Source: Nemertoderma westbladi
Taxonomy: Eukaryota > Xenacoelomorpha > Nemertodermatida > Nemertodermatidae
DNA: 64,000 nucleotides
Reading direction: 5' to 3'
Assembly (NCBI GenBank): GCA_032718475.1
Contig: JAUCBJ010002279.1
Span: 1 to 64,000, forward strand
Of this stretch, positions 53,336 to 64,000 are shown piece after piece. The notes beneath the pieces were generated by a model. That model did not search any database. It had not been told where the DNA came from and was given only the letters and a program-made list of their open reading frames with translations. The stretch's first letter is position 1, and each line of letters begins with the position of its first letter. The translations under genes and the position numbers were made by a program.

Positions 53336-54102
53336 GCTTATTCATAGTCCACGACTACGCTTTCCATGAGTTTGTTGCCAGAGAAGTAGATCTGGTAGGA
53401 CTTCATCGTCTTTACTTCGCCAGCAGTGCCCACTGAATCTTAATCTGCGTTCACGGAGGGTGGTTGATACAGGTGGTATTGTACCATGAAGCTCGGCGTT
53501 TGTCATGTGTTGTCTCCAGCTGATGTTTAGGGCTGCCCTTAGTAGTCTTGTGAAGCAACCATCAATTTATTGTTCAAGTGATTTAGTCAGTGTCCAGGTC
53601 TCACCCTCGTATAAAAATACACTTTCCACTGTCGGTCGAAAGAACTTAGTCTTCAGGTGCCTGGAGAGATCTGATTTCCAGATGGTATCCATTTTTGATA
53701 GAGCTCATAAGCCTTTGCTTTCCTAACTTATATGTCCTTTTTGCTACTCTCTATCCATGATCCAAGGTACTGGAAGTCGTTGACCTTCCTTAGTTGATTA
53801 TTATCAATGGTTGTCAAGTCTCCCTCAACATTAAAGGTCATGAATTCGATATTGGTAGCATTTATATGAAATCCAACCTCCTTATTAGCAGCCCTCTCCA
53901 CTTTATTTAGTAGAAGCTGTGCATCTGCTAGCGTATTAGAGAGCAGGGCGATGTCATCCGCAAAGTCGGTGTCTGTGACTGTAGTTGCCGGATATCTACT
54001 ACTTCTGCGTTCTTGAAGTGTGAATCCCAGATCTTCACCCTTTGTGGCCGTCCTCCTCATTGCGTAATCCAGCACAATTACAAATAGTAATGGTGCTAAT
54101 GT
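53336..54102 (-). pseudogene. Family A LINE, 3' part
   Basis: On the minus strand it matches the 28-31 kb copy from CATTAGCACC (54102) to the TGGAAAGCGTAGTCGTGGAC block (53336). It encodes LDYAMRRTATKGEDLG, catalytic FADDIALLS (about 53955) and YLGSWIESSKKDI; small indels follow. Its upstream half is at 57040-57617, displaced by an insertion. Confidence 0.85.
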
Positions 54103-57039
54103 CCCGGGTTGAGAATCGTATCATATTAGTAAAGTACTACCTAATGGCAAGGTACTGGCATGATAATTTTACTAAATTTTTACAATTACCACATTTTGCA
54201 TTATTTGTTAAGGAATTAAAAAATACTTGCCAAGTACAGTATAGATTTTAAGAAATATTTGGGTGGGCACTTATCATGCAATGCACTTACCAAATTCTTA
54301 ACAAATTTTGTATATCTAGAATATAATTTCGATGACTTTATAATCATGCAATGCACTTAGCAAATTTTTAACAAATTTTGTATACCTAGAACATACTTTC
54401 GTTGACTTTATAACTTGATAAAAATTTAATAAGAACTTTAGTGGTGCTTGACACGCATTGCAATTAAAAATCAGTCACATGATCCACCGCCAATAAATGA
54501 CTCATTCAGTCATTTTGTGGTCAGTAGGCCTACTGCAGCTGTACTGCAGAGTTGCGTTTATTGAGTTTTCTTTATTTACGTTTAATTGCTTAATGAGTTT
54601 TGCTTACTTTAATAAATAGTGTATAAGGTTTTGTTACTTTAATTTATACTGGTAGTTTTATTGCTGTTTGTTTACTTCAATTCAATTGTTTATTGTATTT
54701 TGTTACTCTTTAATTTTGTTATTCTTTATAGAGTTTTGTAATCTTTAATTGTTTAGTGCCTGTTGTATACTTGTTTTGTTTATTGCTTATTTGTTTTGTT
54801 TGTACTGTCTCTGTCTATATCGTTAATGAAATATTTATGGTTTGCCTAATTGTCCGATTGTTGCTAATTGACAATTTAATTGAATTAATGCCTAATTGAT
54901 ACAATTAAAATTCAAATTATTTGAATGTTAGTGAAATTTGATTAATAACAATTGACTTTGGAAGAATTGGAATTTAAAAAAGGCCTCATAATCCAAAGAC
55001 ATATATTGAACTCCGTGATGTTGTTGGGGATCTGGCCTCTCTAGCATTTGGACCACGAAACGTGACAGTCGGAACCCATAGTCAGAGACCAGCCTGGATT
55101 AAGTGGAGAGGCAGGACTTGGTGTGATGTATGAGTTCGGGGGGCATTCAACCGGCAGACTCAGGCATTGTTAGATATCAGGGTCGTAAACCTTGACGCCG
55201 AGCCATATGCGGGACGCCCCCCGATGAGGGTCCTAGAATCTGTGGAGGACGCTAAAACCGCACTATATGCGGAACCAGCGAGACAGAGGAGAGCTGACTT
55301 TGCACCCTTCGTAGTCTCTTGCGATGGAGTTCTGGCACCGCAGTCCAACAAGCTCCTGAGGATCTTCGCTGATAGGTTACACCACAACTGGGATAGACCT
55401 TACAGCACCTTCATGGAGTGGGTTCGCCGCCGTGTGCAGTTCGCATTCGACATAGTTCGAGGGGCTTCTCATGTTCTCATGTTCTCAAGTGGCGCCGTGG
55501 TCTGGGTGCGGAGGTTGGAGCTGGATTGCCGATCACTCCACTCGTTTGACGCTGTAAACTGAATCTGTAAACTATGTAATGTGTTGTGCTTTCTCTTATT
55601 TGTATCTGTGTTATCTATTTGGCATTATAGTTACTGTAGGTTCTTGTAAAACTCTCAGAGTATAATATTAATTGTAATTTTGCTTTATATTATATTATTG
55701 TTAAAGCCGTTTCATTGTACTAAACGGGGGTCTGGGGTATGGGAGCGGCAGCTCCCAATAAAAAATAACAAAATGAAGATAAAAAAGTAGGCCTACTTTA
55801 AAAATATTTTCCCTGATTTTTTATTCTGTGTTTTCCAGACATTTTCCCAAGGAAACCGTCTTTTCTCACAGACACCGGGTAGTACCGGTAACGAAATTGT
55901 AAAAAAATGCCCTAAAATTCAACTGGACCACCACAATGAACCGCTAGTTATCCTGCATCTAATCTCAATAATAACCTTATATATCTATATCGTATTACAA
56001 TACCAGTACTATGAATGGTAGCCGTAGCACTTCATTATTTGGAATTCCTTATGATTTTGAACATGTCTAAAATCATTTTTAATGTTTCTGTGTATGTATT
56101 TCTAATTTTAATTTATTCATTGAACCACTATTTTCGTTGGGAAAAGTTAACCCTAATGTTCAAAATACAATTGCTGCAATCCATATAGTTATAATATAAT
56201 ATGATGATGTTAATGGTAACTTTATATGACGGGTGATAAATTTTCTATTTTATTTCGTGCTCAAATCGTAATCTACTGTAGCGCTTGATAAGATTACAAA
56301 TTTGAATTAAATAGTTTTATTGCATAAACAGAAATGAGGAATACCATTTTTGAACTTTTTGGATAAATTTTTCCGACGTAATTGTGTTTTAGTGTAGACC
56401 TACAGTATTTGCGCGTTTATATCTGATGTGTATATACAGTATCTATGTAACGTACAGTAATAATATGTTTGTTTATATGTTGTTTATATTAAAAACATTG
56501 ATTCTCTGTATTAATTTGTTTACATATGTCATGGGGGAGGGGGGGGGGGGGGGTTGCAACAAAGAGTATCAAACCAAACACAAGTGCATAGCATACAGTA
56601 CATCACTCACTATGATGTTCCGTGTGTTGTTTCTCTTGTCTCAGAGGGGGGGGGGGGGGGGGGGGGGGTCATCATTTACTTTCATTCGAAAGCTAACCGC
56701 CACTCTTCCCACAACATTTATTTTTCAAAAATATAGGGAATATATAGGTTACAGATATATGCTAGATTTGTAATGCGCATGTTATTAGTTCATTACACTT
56801 GCAAAGTGCTTGCATATATCATCGGTTACATATAAAGCACGTTTATATATCCTGTAATACTTGTCAGTCACATAGCAACAACTTGCTAAACATTATAAAC
56901 TTGCAATGTCCTTTTTATGAAATTGGAAAATTTGTTAAGTACTTTACTCACCCTTTGCACCAGCGTTGCTAAGCGTTCTAAGCCTTTCTAAGCAGACTTG
57001 TTTAGAACTTAGGAAATATACTAAGAATTTCAACTCGGG
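54103..57039. mobile_element. 2.9-kb insertion splitting a LINE, with short inverted ends
   Basis: The LINE breaks between GGTGACAC and ATTAGCACC. The intervening DNA starts CCCGGGTTGAGAATC and ends with the complement of CCCGAGTTGAAATTC. Only about 15 bp are clearly inverted, and a 2-bp GT duplication flanks it, so the superfamily is unclear. The content is AT-rich, with one retroelement-like frame (55167-55562) and two poly(G) tracts (56539-56553, 56646-56668). No transposase recognised. Confidence 0.6.
55167..55562 (+). pseudogene. Possible retroelement C-terminal fragment
   Basis: A 131-codon GC-richer frame within an AT-rich insertion: DIRVVNLDAEPYAGRPPMRV, then ADFAPFVVSCDGVLAPQSNK, LLRIFADRLHHNW and VRRRVQFAFDIVRGASHVL. 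The RR..F.PFVVS.DG motif followed by an A.KLA..W-like helix resembles the segment downstream of RT in a widespread group of eukaryotic retroelements. I cannot place it in a clade. No RT precedes it in frame, so it is a remnant if the assignment is right. Confidence 0.4.
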
Positions 57040-57617
57040 GTGTCACCTTGCAGTACGCCAGCCAGGATTGAGAAAAACTCAGTTTCACCATCTGGTGAAG
57101 AGTACCTTCGCTTCTGTGTCGCAATATAACAATCCAATACCAGCAAAAATTACTTCTGGTATTCCATAAGATCTTAGGATTTCAAGCATTTTTACCTCTA
57201 GGGATGGAGTCGAATGCCTTCTTGAAGTCCACAAAAGTCATGACTACGGGGAGATTCTTTGACTTAATTCCTTCAATCAGTCTAGTGCAAGTATCTGAGC
57301 TATTGTTGATCTACTTGGTCGAAATCCGCTTTGGCTCTTACGCAGTAGTTTCTCTATGTGAGGCCCAATCCTATATAGAATCATTTTATTGTATATTTTG
57401 GCAGCTACCACAAGCAGACAGATCCCACGATAGTTTGTTGGTATGCCGAGGTCTCCTTTCTTGGGGAGAGGCTTTAGTTGACCTTTAGTCCAAAATTGGT
57501 GGTGGCACTTCCCATGCTTCCCCTTTTAACATCCGGTTGCAAACATTCAATAATCTGTTTAGCACTCCGGTTTTCCATACCTCCGCTGGGATTTCATCTA
57601 ATCCACTCGCTTTTACA
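57040..57617 (-). pseudogene. Family A LINE, middle part
   Basis: Reverse complement of the RT finger and palm segments: AAAGCGAGTGGATTAGATGA (57615 end) through the GNQNGF-type and FKKAFDS motifs to GTACTGCAAGGTGACAC (57040). It joins the 53336-54102 piece once the insertion is removed. Small deletions relative to the 30-kb copy break the frame. Confidence 0.82.
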
Positions 57618-58030
57618 CTCGCCTTTCCTTTACACTCGCTTAATTTACACTCGCTTTTACAGGTTATTACAGTACCGGTATTAATAAATAGGCCTAATAA
57701 GTTCAACAATTAAAGTAGGTCACATTCAGACATTATTCCCTCCCAGCCTTCCATGTGCACTGTGTTGAATGAGGCGCGCCGGGATGTCTGGATGTAGGCG
57801 TACTGATATAGGAAATCAATTTCATCAGTCAGTCGTTCATTATTGCATTTCTATATCTGTATATATATCAGTATTCTGTATTCAGTCATTCAGTAACGGT
57901 ATTATTTACTCTATTTACTGCTGGGGCCTGCTTGCATTATATTCGTAAATATTCCGTTCGTTCTCTGGTTGTAGAACAGTAGAAGCTGCGAAAATTCTGT
58001 AATTTCGATTAGGCCCTAGCATAATTTATA
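57618..58030. other. Likely promoter and 5' UTR region of the DP gene
   Basis: GC-rich GAGGCGCGCCGGGATG lies at about 57771 in otherwise AT-rich sequence. No TATA box at a convincing distance; the start site is not determined. Confidence 0.3.
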
Positions 58031-60682
58031 ATGGATAACAATGTTGATTCCAGTTTCCACGAGGATGTTATTAAATATTACCAATCCGTGGGTCTTGGAG
58101 ATGTAGCCGAAGATTCGGGTGTCATGGAACCAGGAGAAACTTTCGTTATAGACACGGAACTTCCGCAGCCGTCTTACCACAATGAGTCGCCTACTCAGAC
58201 AGCCGGAACCCCGCTCGTATCAACCGGTAACTCGACGCAACCCACCATCGTGCAGATGACCTCGGTTCCTCCTGGCGGCGGGGCGAGTAACGGGGTCGCG
58301 ATGATCCCTATCCACAGTCTGGGCCAGGGCAGCGTGGTCCCGACCGGGGTGGTCGGACCAGACGGATCGCCCATCTACTTCATCGTGAACCCGCCCGCCG
58401 CGCCGCCCCCACCCGTGCCGATAAGTAAAACTCCAACGCAAAGTAAACCGTCAGTGGCCTATCGGAAACGGCCGCACGAAATGGTGGAGGAGTTACCGGA
58501 CGGAAGTAAGCGGTACAAACGCTCAGGTGAAACCCGAACCGGCAAGGGGCTGAGACATTTCTCGATGAAAGTTTGTGAGAAAGTTCAACAGAAAGGTGAT
58601 TATTTATTTATAAGGTTGTTGTCATCAAGACGAGGTGTTGTGTTCTCAATTTAATGAGCTTTGACAAATTTTTATTTTTTTATGTTGTATTTATATGCCT
58701 ATATTTATATGTTCAGGACCTGAGTTTGTAAAGGTCTTGCAAATTGACATTGGCGAAATTTTGAGTTTGTTTTAAGATCGGGAGTTTTTCAGAGTTTACT
58801 GGTTTATTTAGGTCATGAATTGGTCAAAGTTCAAAGTTTTAGAGTTTGTCAATGTTTTCATTTCATCAACGTCAATGTAATGTACTGAGTTTGATAAGGT
58901 TTTGACCTTGTCAATATCCTGAGATTGTTTAGGTTAAATGAGTTTGTCCTCAAGATCCAACATTTGGTCAAGATTGAGTCTTAAGTTTGTCAATGGCGTG
59001 AATTAATGGAACAAATTACAAGATGACAATGTAACTAAATCACGTACATCATTGTGAGAAAATCACCATTCAGTGTTAAAGATACTTGTGGGGCGAGCCA
59101 CGAAGTTAGCGGAGCCTTAGCAAACTGACACTGTTAGGGGGGTCAATAATTTCGATTGTTATCGTTGATACTTGCACTAGACAATTACTTGTGTCATTAA
59201 AAGGGGCTAATCGGTCTGCAGTTCTCCAGTCTGCTGCTAGAGGGCTAAATGTATGAAAGTGAAAAACCTTCTCTCATTTCGTTATTTTTTATTAGTTTAA
59301 GCTTAAACTTAGCAGATATACGTATATTAGACCATAGACCATCCATAGGCTACGACTTTGTTGGGACGATAATCCATCGGTTCTCCAGTCTACCGCTAGT
59401 GGGCTGAAAATGAAATGTCTGCATGCACACATATTATATTATAGACCTCAGACGGAGTTTATGTGAGGTCTTAAATCGACTGCACTTATTACCCACTCTG
59501 CCTCCTAGGTGGTATAGTTATTAGGGGACGGGACATAGATTTTGTTTATAATTCTTTCGTGTGGCACTTAGATACGTGCACGTGCTGCGCGAAGGCCCCT
59601 CTTCGTGTTTATTTGTAAACCTGCCGCTCAGTATATATAAACACTATCAGGTCACAACGCTGAAAGACTAGTTTTCAAACGATCATGTTAACAGTTGATT
59701 AATATCTAAGAATACCCCCCCCCCCCCCCCCCCCCCCTCCCTCCTCCCCTCCCGCCCCACTCTCTCCCATATCCATCGTTACATCATTTAGGAACCGCCC
59801 CACTCAGTAAGCGATATTTCCGTTTTTCCCGCAGGAACGACGACGTACAACGAGGTCGCCGACGAGTTGGTTTCAGAGTTCAGCAACCCGGCCCACTACG
59901 CCTCCCCCATAGACCAGCAGTACGACCAGAAAAACATCCGACGCCGAGTCTACGACGCCCTCAATGTCCTCATGGCCATGAACATCATCTCCAAGGACAA
60001 GAAATCGATCCGCTGGCTCGGTCTCCCTACGAACTCGGCACAGGAGTGCCACAACCTTGAAGTCGAGAAACACAAACGAACCGAGCGAATTCGCGCGAAA
60101 ACCGCGCAACTCCAGGAACTCATATTGCAGCAGATTGCGTTCCGGAACCTGGTGGAACGCAACCGTCGGAATGAGGCGGAGAACGGGAAGCCTAGTCCGG
60201 CTAGTTGCGTTCGTCTACCTTTCATCGTTGTCAACACGAACAAACAAACCGTAGTGGATTGCGCAATCTCTAACGATAAGTTCGAATATCTGTTTAACTT
60301 CAGTGACGCTTTCGAGATTCACGACGATATCGAGGTGTTGAAGCGGATGGGGTTGGCCTTCGGGTTGGAGAAGGGAGCGACTTCGCGGGAGAACCTCGAT
60401 AAAGCGGCGGGGATGATTCCGGCCGCGTTGGAGCCGTACCTCCGGGCGATGGCTTCCTCTTCCGGGGCCGCCAACTGTTCGGCTTCCATCGTGGCCACTC
60501 CCACCGGGGTACACGGGAAGGGTTGGGTGACTCCCGTTGTCAGCGTGATGGCGCCGCGGGTCGCCAGCGCCGTGATGCAGTCCGCGGCGAACTACGAGAA
60601 ACTAGCGGATAGTAATACGTTGATCGCGTCTCGGTTGGCTGAGTTGGGACAGGAGGAGCGGTTTAGTGACGAGGAGGCGTGA
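58031..60682 (+). CDS. TFDP1: E2F dimerisation partner (DP) transcription factor, two exons
   Basis: Exon 1 is 58031-58595 (donor AAAG|GTGATT). Exon 2 is 59835-60682 (acceptor CCCGCAG). Phase is consistent (1+2), giving 470 residues. DP proteins pair with E2F factors in the nucleus to control S-phase genes. [18 protein letters not shown], joined across the intron to [11 protein letters not shown] and [20 protein letters not shown], is the winged-helix DNA-binding domain with the RRXYD motif (residues about 172-250). [17 protein letters not shown] and [15 protein letters not shown] form the dimerisation coiled coil. [20 protein letters not shown] is the DP C-terminal domain (about 334). The Pro/Gly-rich N-terminus replaces the variable region. 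TFDP1 versus TFDP2 cannot be separated; one DP gene is usual in invertebrates. The last codons, [11 protein letters not shown], seed the downstream minisatellite. Confidence 0.95.
58596..59834 (+). other. Intron of the DP gene
   Basis: A 1.24-kb GT..AG intron. It contains irregular GAGTTTGTC-type repeats (58720-58990), a MITE (59097-59600) and a 23-bp poly(C) (59715-59737) about 97 bp before the acceptor. Confidence 0.9.
59097..59600. mobile_element. MITE in the DP intron (same family as 14808-15291)
   Basis: Left end TGTGGGGCGAGCCACGAAGT, then GCGGAGCCTTAGCAAACTGA and CACTGTTAGGGG. The right end CGTGCTGCGCGAAGGCCCC (59581) matches the alternative terminus. Internal TCTCCAGTCTGCTGCTAGAG and CTAAACT..AGCAGATATACG resemble the 14.8-kb copy in reverse. 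The right inner repeat is poorly conserved. Confidence 0.65.
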
Positions 60683-62921
60683 ATGGGACAGGAGGAGCGG
60701 TTTAGTGACGAGGAGGCGTGAATGGGACAGGAGGAGCGGTTTAGTGACGAGGAGGCGTGAATGGGACAGGAGGAGCGGTTTAGTGACGAGGAGGCGTGAA
60801 TGGGACAGGAGGAGCGGTTTAGTGACGAGGAGGCGTGAATGGGACAGGAGGAGCGGTTTAGTGACGAGGAGGCGTGAATGGGACAGGAGGAGCGGTTTAG
60901 TGACGAGGAGGCGTGAATGGGACAGGAGGAGCGGTTTAGTGACGATGAGGCGTGAATGGGACAGGAGGAGCGGTTTAGTGACGAGGAGGCGTGAATGGGA
61001 CAGGAGGAGCGGTTTAGTGACGAGGAGGCGTGAATGGGACAGGAGGAGCGGTTTAGTGACGAGGAGGCGTGAATGGGACAGGAGGAGCGGTTTAGTGACG
61101 AGGAGGCGTGAATGGGACAGGAGGAGCGGTTTAGTGACGAGGAGGCGTGAATGGGACAGGAGGAGCGGTTTAGTGACAAGGAGGCGTGAATGGGACAGGA
61201 GGAGCGGTTTAGTGACGAGGATGGCGTGAATGGGACAGGAGGAGCGGTTTAGTGACGAGGAGGCGTGAATGGGACAGGAGGAGCGGCTTTGTGACAAGGA
61301 GGCGTGAATGGGACAGGAGGAGCGGTTTAGTGACGAGGATGCGTGAATGGGACAGGAGGAGCGGTTTAGTGACGAGGATGCGTGAATGGGACAGGAGGAG
61401 CGGTTTAGTGACAAGGAGGCGTGAATGGGACAGGAGGAGCGGTTTAGTGACGAGGAGGCGTGAATGGGACAGGAGGAGCGGTTTAGTGACGAGGAGGCGT
61501 GAATGGGACAGGAGGAGCGGTTTAGTGACGAGGAGGCGTGAATGGGACAGGAGGAGCGGTTTAGTGACGAGGAGGCGTGAATGGGACAGGAGGAGCGGTT
61601 TAGTGACGAGGAGGCGTGAATGGGACAGGAGGAGCGGTTTAGTGACGAGGAGGCGTGAATGGGACAGGAGGAGCGGTTTAGTGACGAGGAGGCGTGAATG
61701 GGACAGGAGGAGCGGTTTAGTGACGAGGAGGCGTGAATGGGACAGGAGGAGCGGTTTAGTGACGAGGAGGCGTGAATGGGACAGGATGAGCGGTTTAGTG
61801 ACGAGGAGGCGTGAATGGGACAGGAGGAGCGGTTTAGTGACAAGGAGGCGTGAATGGGACAGGAGGAGCGGTTTAGTGACGAGGAGGCGTGAATGGGACA
61901 GGAGGAGCGGTTTAGTGACGAGGAGGCGTGAATGGGACAGGAGGAGCGGTTTAGTGACGAGGAGGCGTGAATGGGACAGGAGGAGCGGTTTAGTGACGAG
62001 GAGGCGTGAATGGGACAGGAGGAGCGGTTTAGTGACGAGGAGGCGTGAATGGGACAGGAGGAGCGGTTTAGTGACGAGGAGGCGTGAATGGGACAGGAGG
62101 AGCGGTTTAGTGACAAGGAGGCGTGAATGGGACAGGAGGAGCGGTTTAGTGACGAGGAGGCGTGAATGGGACAGGAGGAGCGGTTTAGTGACGAGGAGGC
62201 GTGAATGGGACAGGAGGAGCGGTTTAGTGACGAGGAGGCGTGAATGGGACAGGAGGAGCGGCTTAGTGACAAGGAGGCGTGAATGGGACAGGAGGAGCGG
62301 TTTAGTGACAAGGAGGCGTGAATGGGACAGGAGGAGCGGTTTAGTGACGAGGAGGCGTGAATGGGACAGGAGGAGCGGTTTAGTGACAAGGAGGCGTGAA
62401 TGGGACAGGAGGAGCGGTTTAGTGACGAGGAGGCGTGAATGGGACAGGAGGAGCGGTTTAGTGACGAGGAGGCGTGAATGGGACAGGAGGAGCGGTTTAG
62501 TGACGAGGAGGCGTGAATGGGACAGGAGGAGCGGTTTAGTGACAAGGAGGCGTGAATGGGACAGGAGGAGCGGTTTAGTGACAAGGAGGCGTGAATGGTG
62601 ACAGGAGGAGCGGTTTAGTGACGAGGAGGCGTGAATGGGACAGGAGGAGCGGTTTAGTGACTATGAGGCGTGAATGGGACAGGAGGAGCGGTTTAGTGAC
62701 AGAGGAGGCGTGAATGGGACAGGAGGAGCGGTTTAGTGACGAGGTGGCGTGAATGGGACAGGAGGAGCGGCTTAGTGACAAGGAGGCGTGAATGGGACAG
62801 GAGGAGCGGTTTAGTGACGAGGAGGCGTGAATGGGACAGGAGGAGCGGTTTAGTGACGAGGAGGCGTGAATGGGACAAGAGGAGCGGTTTAGTGACGAGG
62901 AGGCGTGAATGGGACAGGAGG
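60645..62921. repeat. 39-bp minisatellite, about 58 copies, derived from the DP gene's last codons
   Basis: The unit is ATGGGACAGGAGGAGCGG-TTTAGTGACGAGGAGGCG-TGA (39 bp). The first unit is the 3' end of the DP coding sequence (..[11 protein letters not shown], stop); all others lie in the presumed 3' UTR. Most units are identical; variants include GACAAGG, GATGCG, GGCTTAG and rare 1-bp indels (61221, 62598, 62700). Every unit has an in-frame ATG and TGA in the gene's frame, adjacent as TGA-ATG. The other plus frame and the minus strand stay open for hundreds of codons as a by-product of the 13-codon period. Confidence 0.97.
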
Positions 62922-63670
62922 GCAACTCCTTTTGCATTGTAATTAGTCTGATTATTAGACAGTCAAATGTTATAATTTTGCATTTTTAGTAGAGTTTGTT
63001 GTGGTAGTTTTATGTTCTATCATTCAACTCATTTATATTCATATGAATTCTACATAAACTTATTTACTGGTTAATAATTACTTTCTATTTATTAAACCTC
63101 AATTTATAAATATATTTATGTAATTCTTGTTCAGATTTCTTTTCGTGTTTTCAAATATTGAAACATTACTTCTCAATAATTTCAAGTTTTATCTAATTCG
63201 CTTCGCGAATTAACATTAACAATGTTACAGTCATATGTTATTCTAACCAAAACAATGAACGCAATAGGTTACAGTTTCATTTTTGCTTGTTATTTTGCTG
63301 ATGATTAATATCAGACATCAAGGGCTACTTATTTTCCTCTTTTACCTAATAGTCAGCAAGCTGGCTATAAGGATACCGTCCGTAGGCAAAAGTAGTGTAG
63401 TTTAGTTGGCTCCCTCCCCATTGAACAGCTTTGCTTACAGTCTGAGAGAGTAATCCCAGCCCTTATGTCATTATGAACCTATAAAACATTTGAACGGCCC
63501 TGTGCTTAAAATTTAATCAGCTTGTGTCCCACCTAACATAGCAGTGAGTGACCTTATAGATATTCCCATAGGATTCACTAGGAAAAGCGATTCAGCTGGA
63601 GGGGTGTAATACATTACCGGTAGCCGGTACAAACTAACAAGTTGATATTTGATTACTGTCTTGGATAGAG
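62922..63670. other. Downstream of the minisatellite: presumed 3' UTR and intergenic
   Basis: AT-rich, no gene. AGTCAGCAAGCTGGCTATAA (63351) resembles GCCAGCAAGCTGGCTGGAAG at 11782, a short interspersed repeat. No consensus poly(A) signal is obvious close to the array. Confidence 0.4.
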
Positions 63671-64000
63671 TGAGATAGTAATAAACTTGGCAAATAATAT
63701 ACTTCTCTGCAGTTTGAGCCTATCCATTCAATAGTTAGTAGTTTACTACAGTAGGCCCTCATGAGCACCATTAGGGCAATTTTACATTACATAACAATGA
63801 GGTATTACATTACAATGTTTGCTCACCGTCTGGAATACAATGAGATAGTAATAAACTTGGCAAATAATATACTTCTCTGCAGTTTGGGCCTATCCATTCA
63901 ATAGTAGTAGTTTACTACAGTAGGCCCTCATGAGCACCATCAGGGCAATTTTACGTTACATTACAATGAGGTATTACATTACAATGTTTGCTCACCGTCT
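63671..64000. repeat. 170-bp tandem duplication reaching the window edge
   Basis: TGAGATAGTAATAAACTTGG begins at 63671 and 63841, 170 bp apart. The following sequence is nearly identical through GTTTGCTCACCGTCT. The array may continue beyond the window. Confidence 0.92.

Noticed and set aside
61252-62601. 449-codon plus frame and 660-codon minus frame through the 39-bp array
   Set aside because: Both arise from a codon-multiple repeat period without stops. No start context, conserved domain or upstream gene supports them.

Overview
This window is animal nuclear DNA. The two spliced genes use GT..AG introns, genes are sparse, and most of the sequence is transposable elements, satellites and AT-rich spacer. 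The recognisable host proteins are animal or eukaryotic families: an E2F dimerisation partner (DP), a caspase-like protein, a C2H2 zinc-finger protein, an Fcf2/DNTTIP2 rRNA-processing protein and a ribosomal uL2/RPL8 exon. BEL/Pao retrotransposons, several LINE families, many MITEs, frequent AGGCCTA and ACCGGTA words and long G or C runs suggest a marine invertebrate. An ambulacrarian such as an echinoderm is only a weak guess from word usage.

Layout. 1-4.7 kb: minus-strand BEL/Pao element with an intact gag-protease frame but the reverse transcriptase deleted. 4.7-8.2 kb: spacer with short tandem repeats. 8.2-11.8 kb: C/T-rich block with unclassified gag-like minus-strand frames and a 60-bp coding minisatellite. 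13.1-18.5 kb: inverted-repeat element containing a CR1/L2-like LINE, which itself carries a MITE. 18.7-22.9 kb: further LINE fragments, inverted repeats and a 146-bp near-perfect palindrome. 23.2-23.7 kb: BEL/Pao pol fragment.

25.2-26.2 kb: intronless short-chain dehydrogenase with TATA box and poly(A) signal. 27.2 kb: orphan RPL8 exon. 27.6-32.1 kb: 44-bp satellite split by a LINE, which is itself split by a 402-bp element bounded by a 13-bp target duplication. That element has a tRNA-like promoter and a hammerhead self-cleaving ribozyme motif. 33-36.5 and 38.8-39.9 kb: decayed minus-strand LINEs. 40.1-41.1 kb: a caspase homologue lacking both catalytic residues. 42.8-45.4 kb: two-exon zinc-finger gene.

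45.6-51.6 kb: SINE-like and tandem repeats, a foldback element, and a 2.33-kb DNA transposon inserted in a 162-bp repeat array. 52.0-52.9 kb: DNTTIP2/Fcf2. 53.3-57.6 kb: LINE split by a 2.9-kb insertion. 58.0-60.7 kb: two-exon DP transcription factor gene whose last coding 39 bp have expanded into about 58 tandem copies (to 62.9 kb). 63.7-64 kb: a 170-bp tandem duplication running off the window.

The host genes are not an operon and show no evident joint pathway. One speculative link is that a MITE just upstream of DNTTIP2 carries two E2F/DP-type consensus sites. The main novelty candidates are the hammerhead-bearing retroelement, the active-site-dead caspase, and the stop-codon-containing minisatellite born from the DP gene's last codons.
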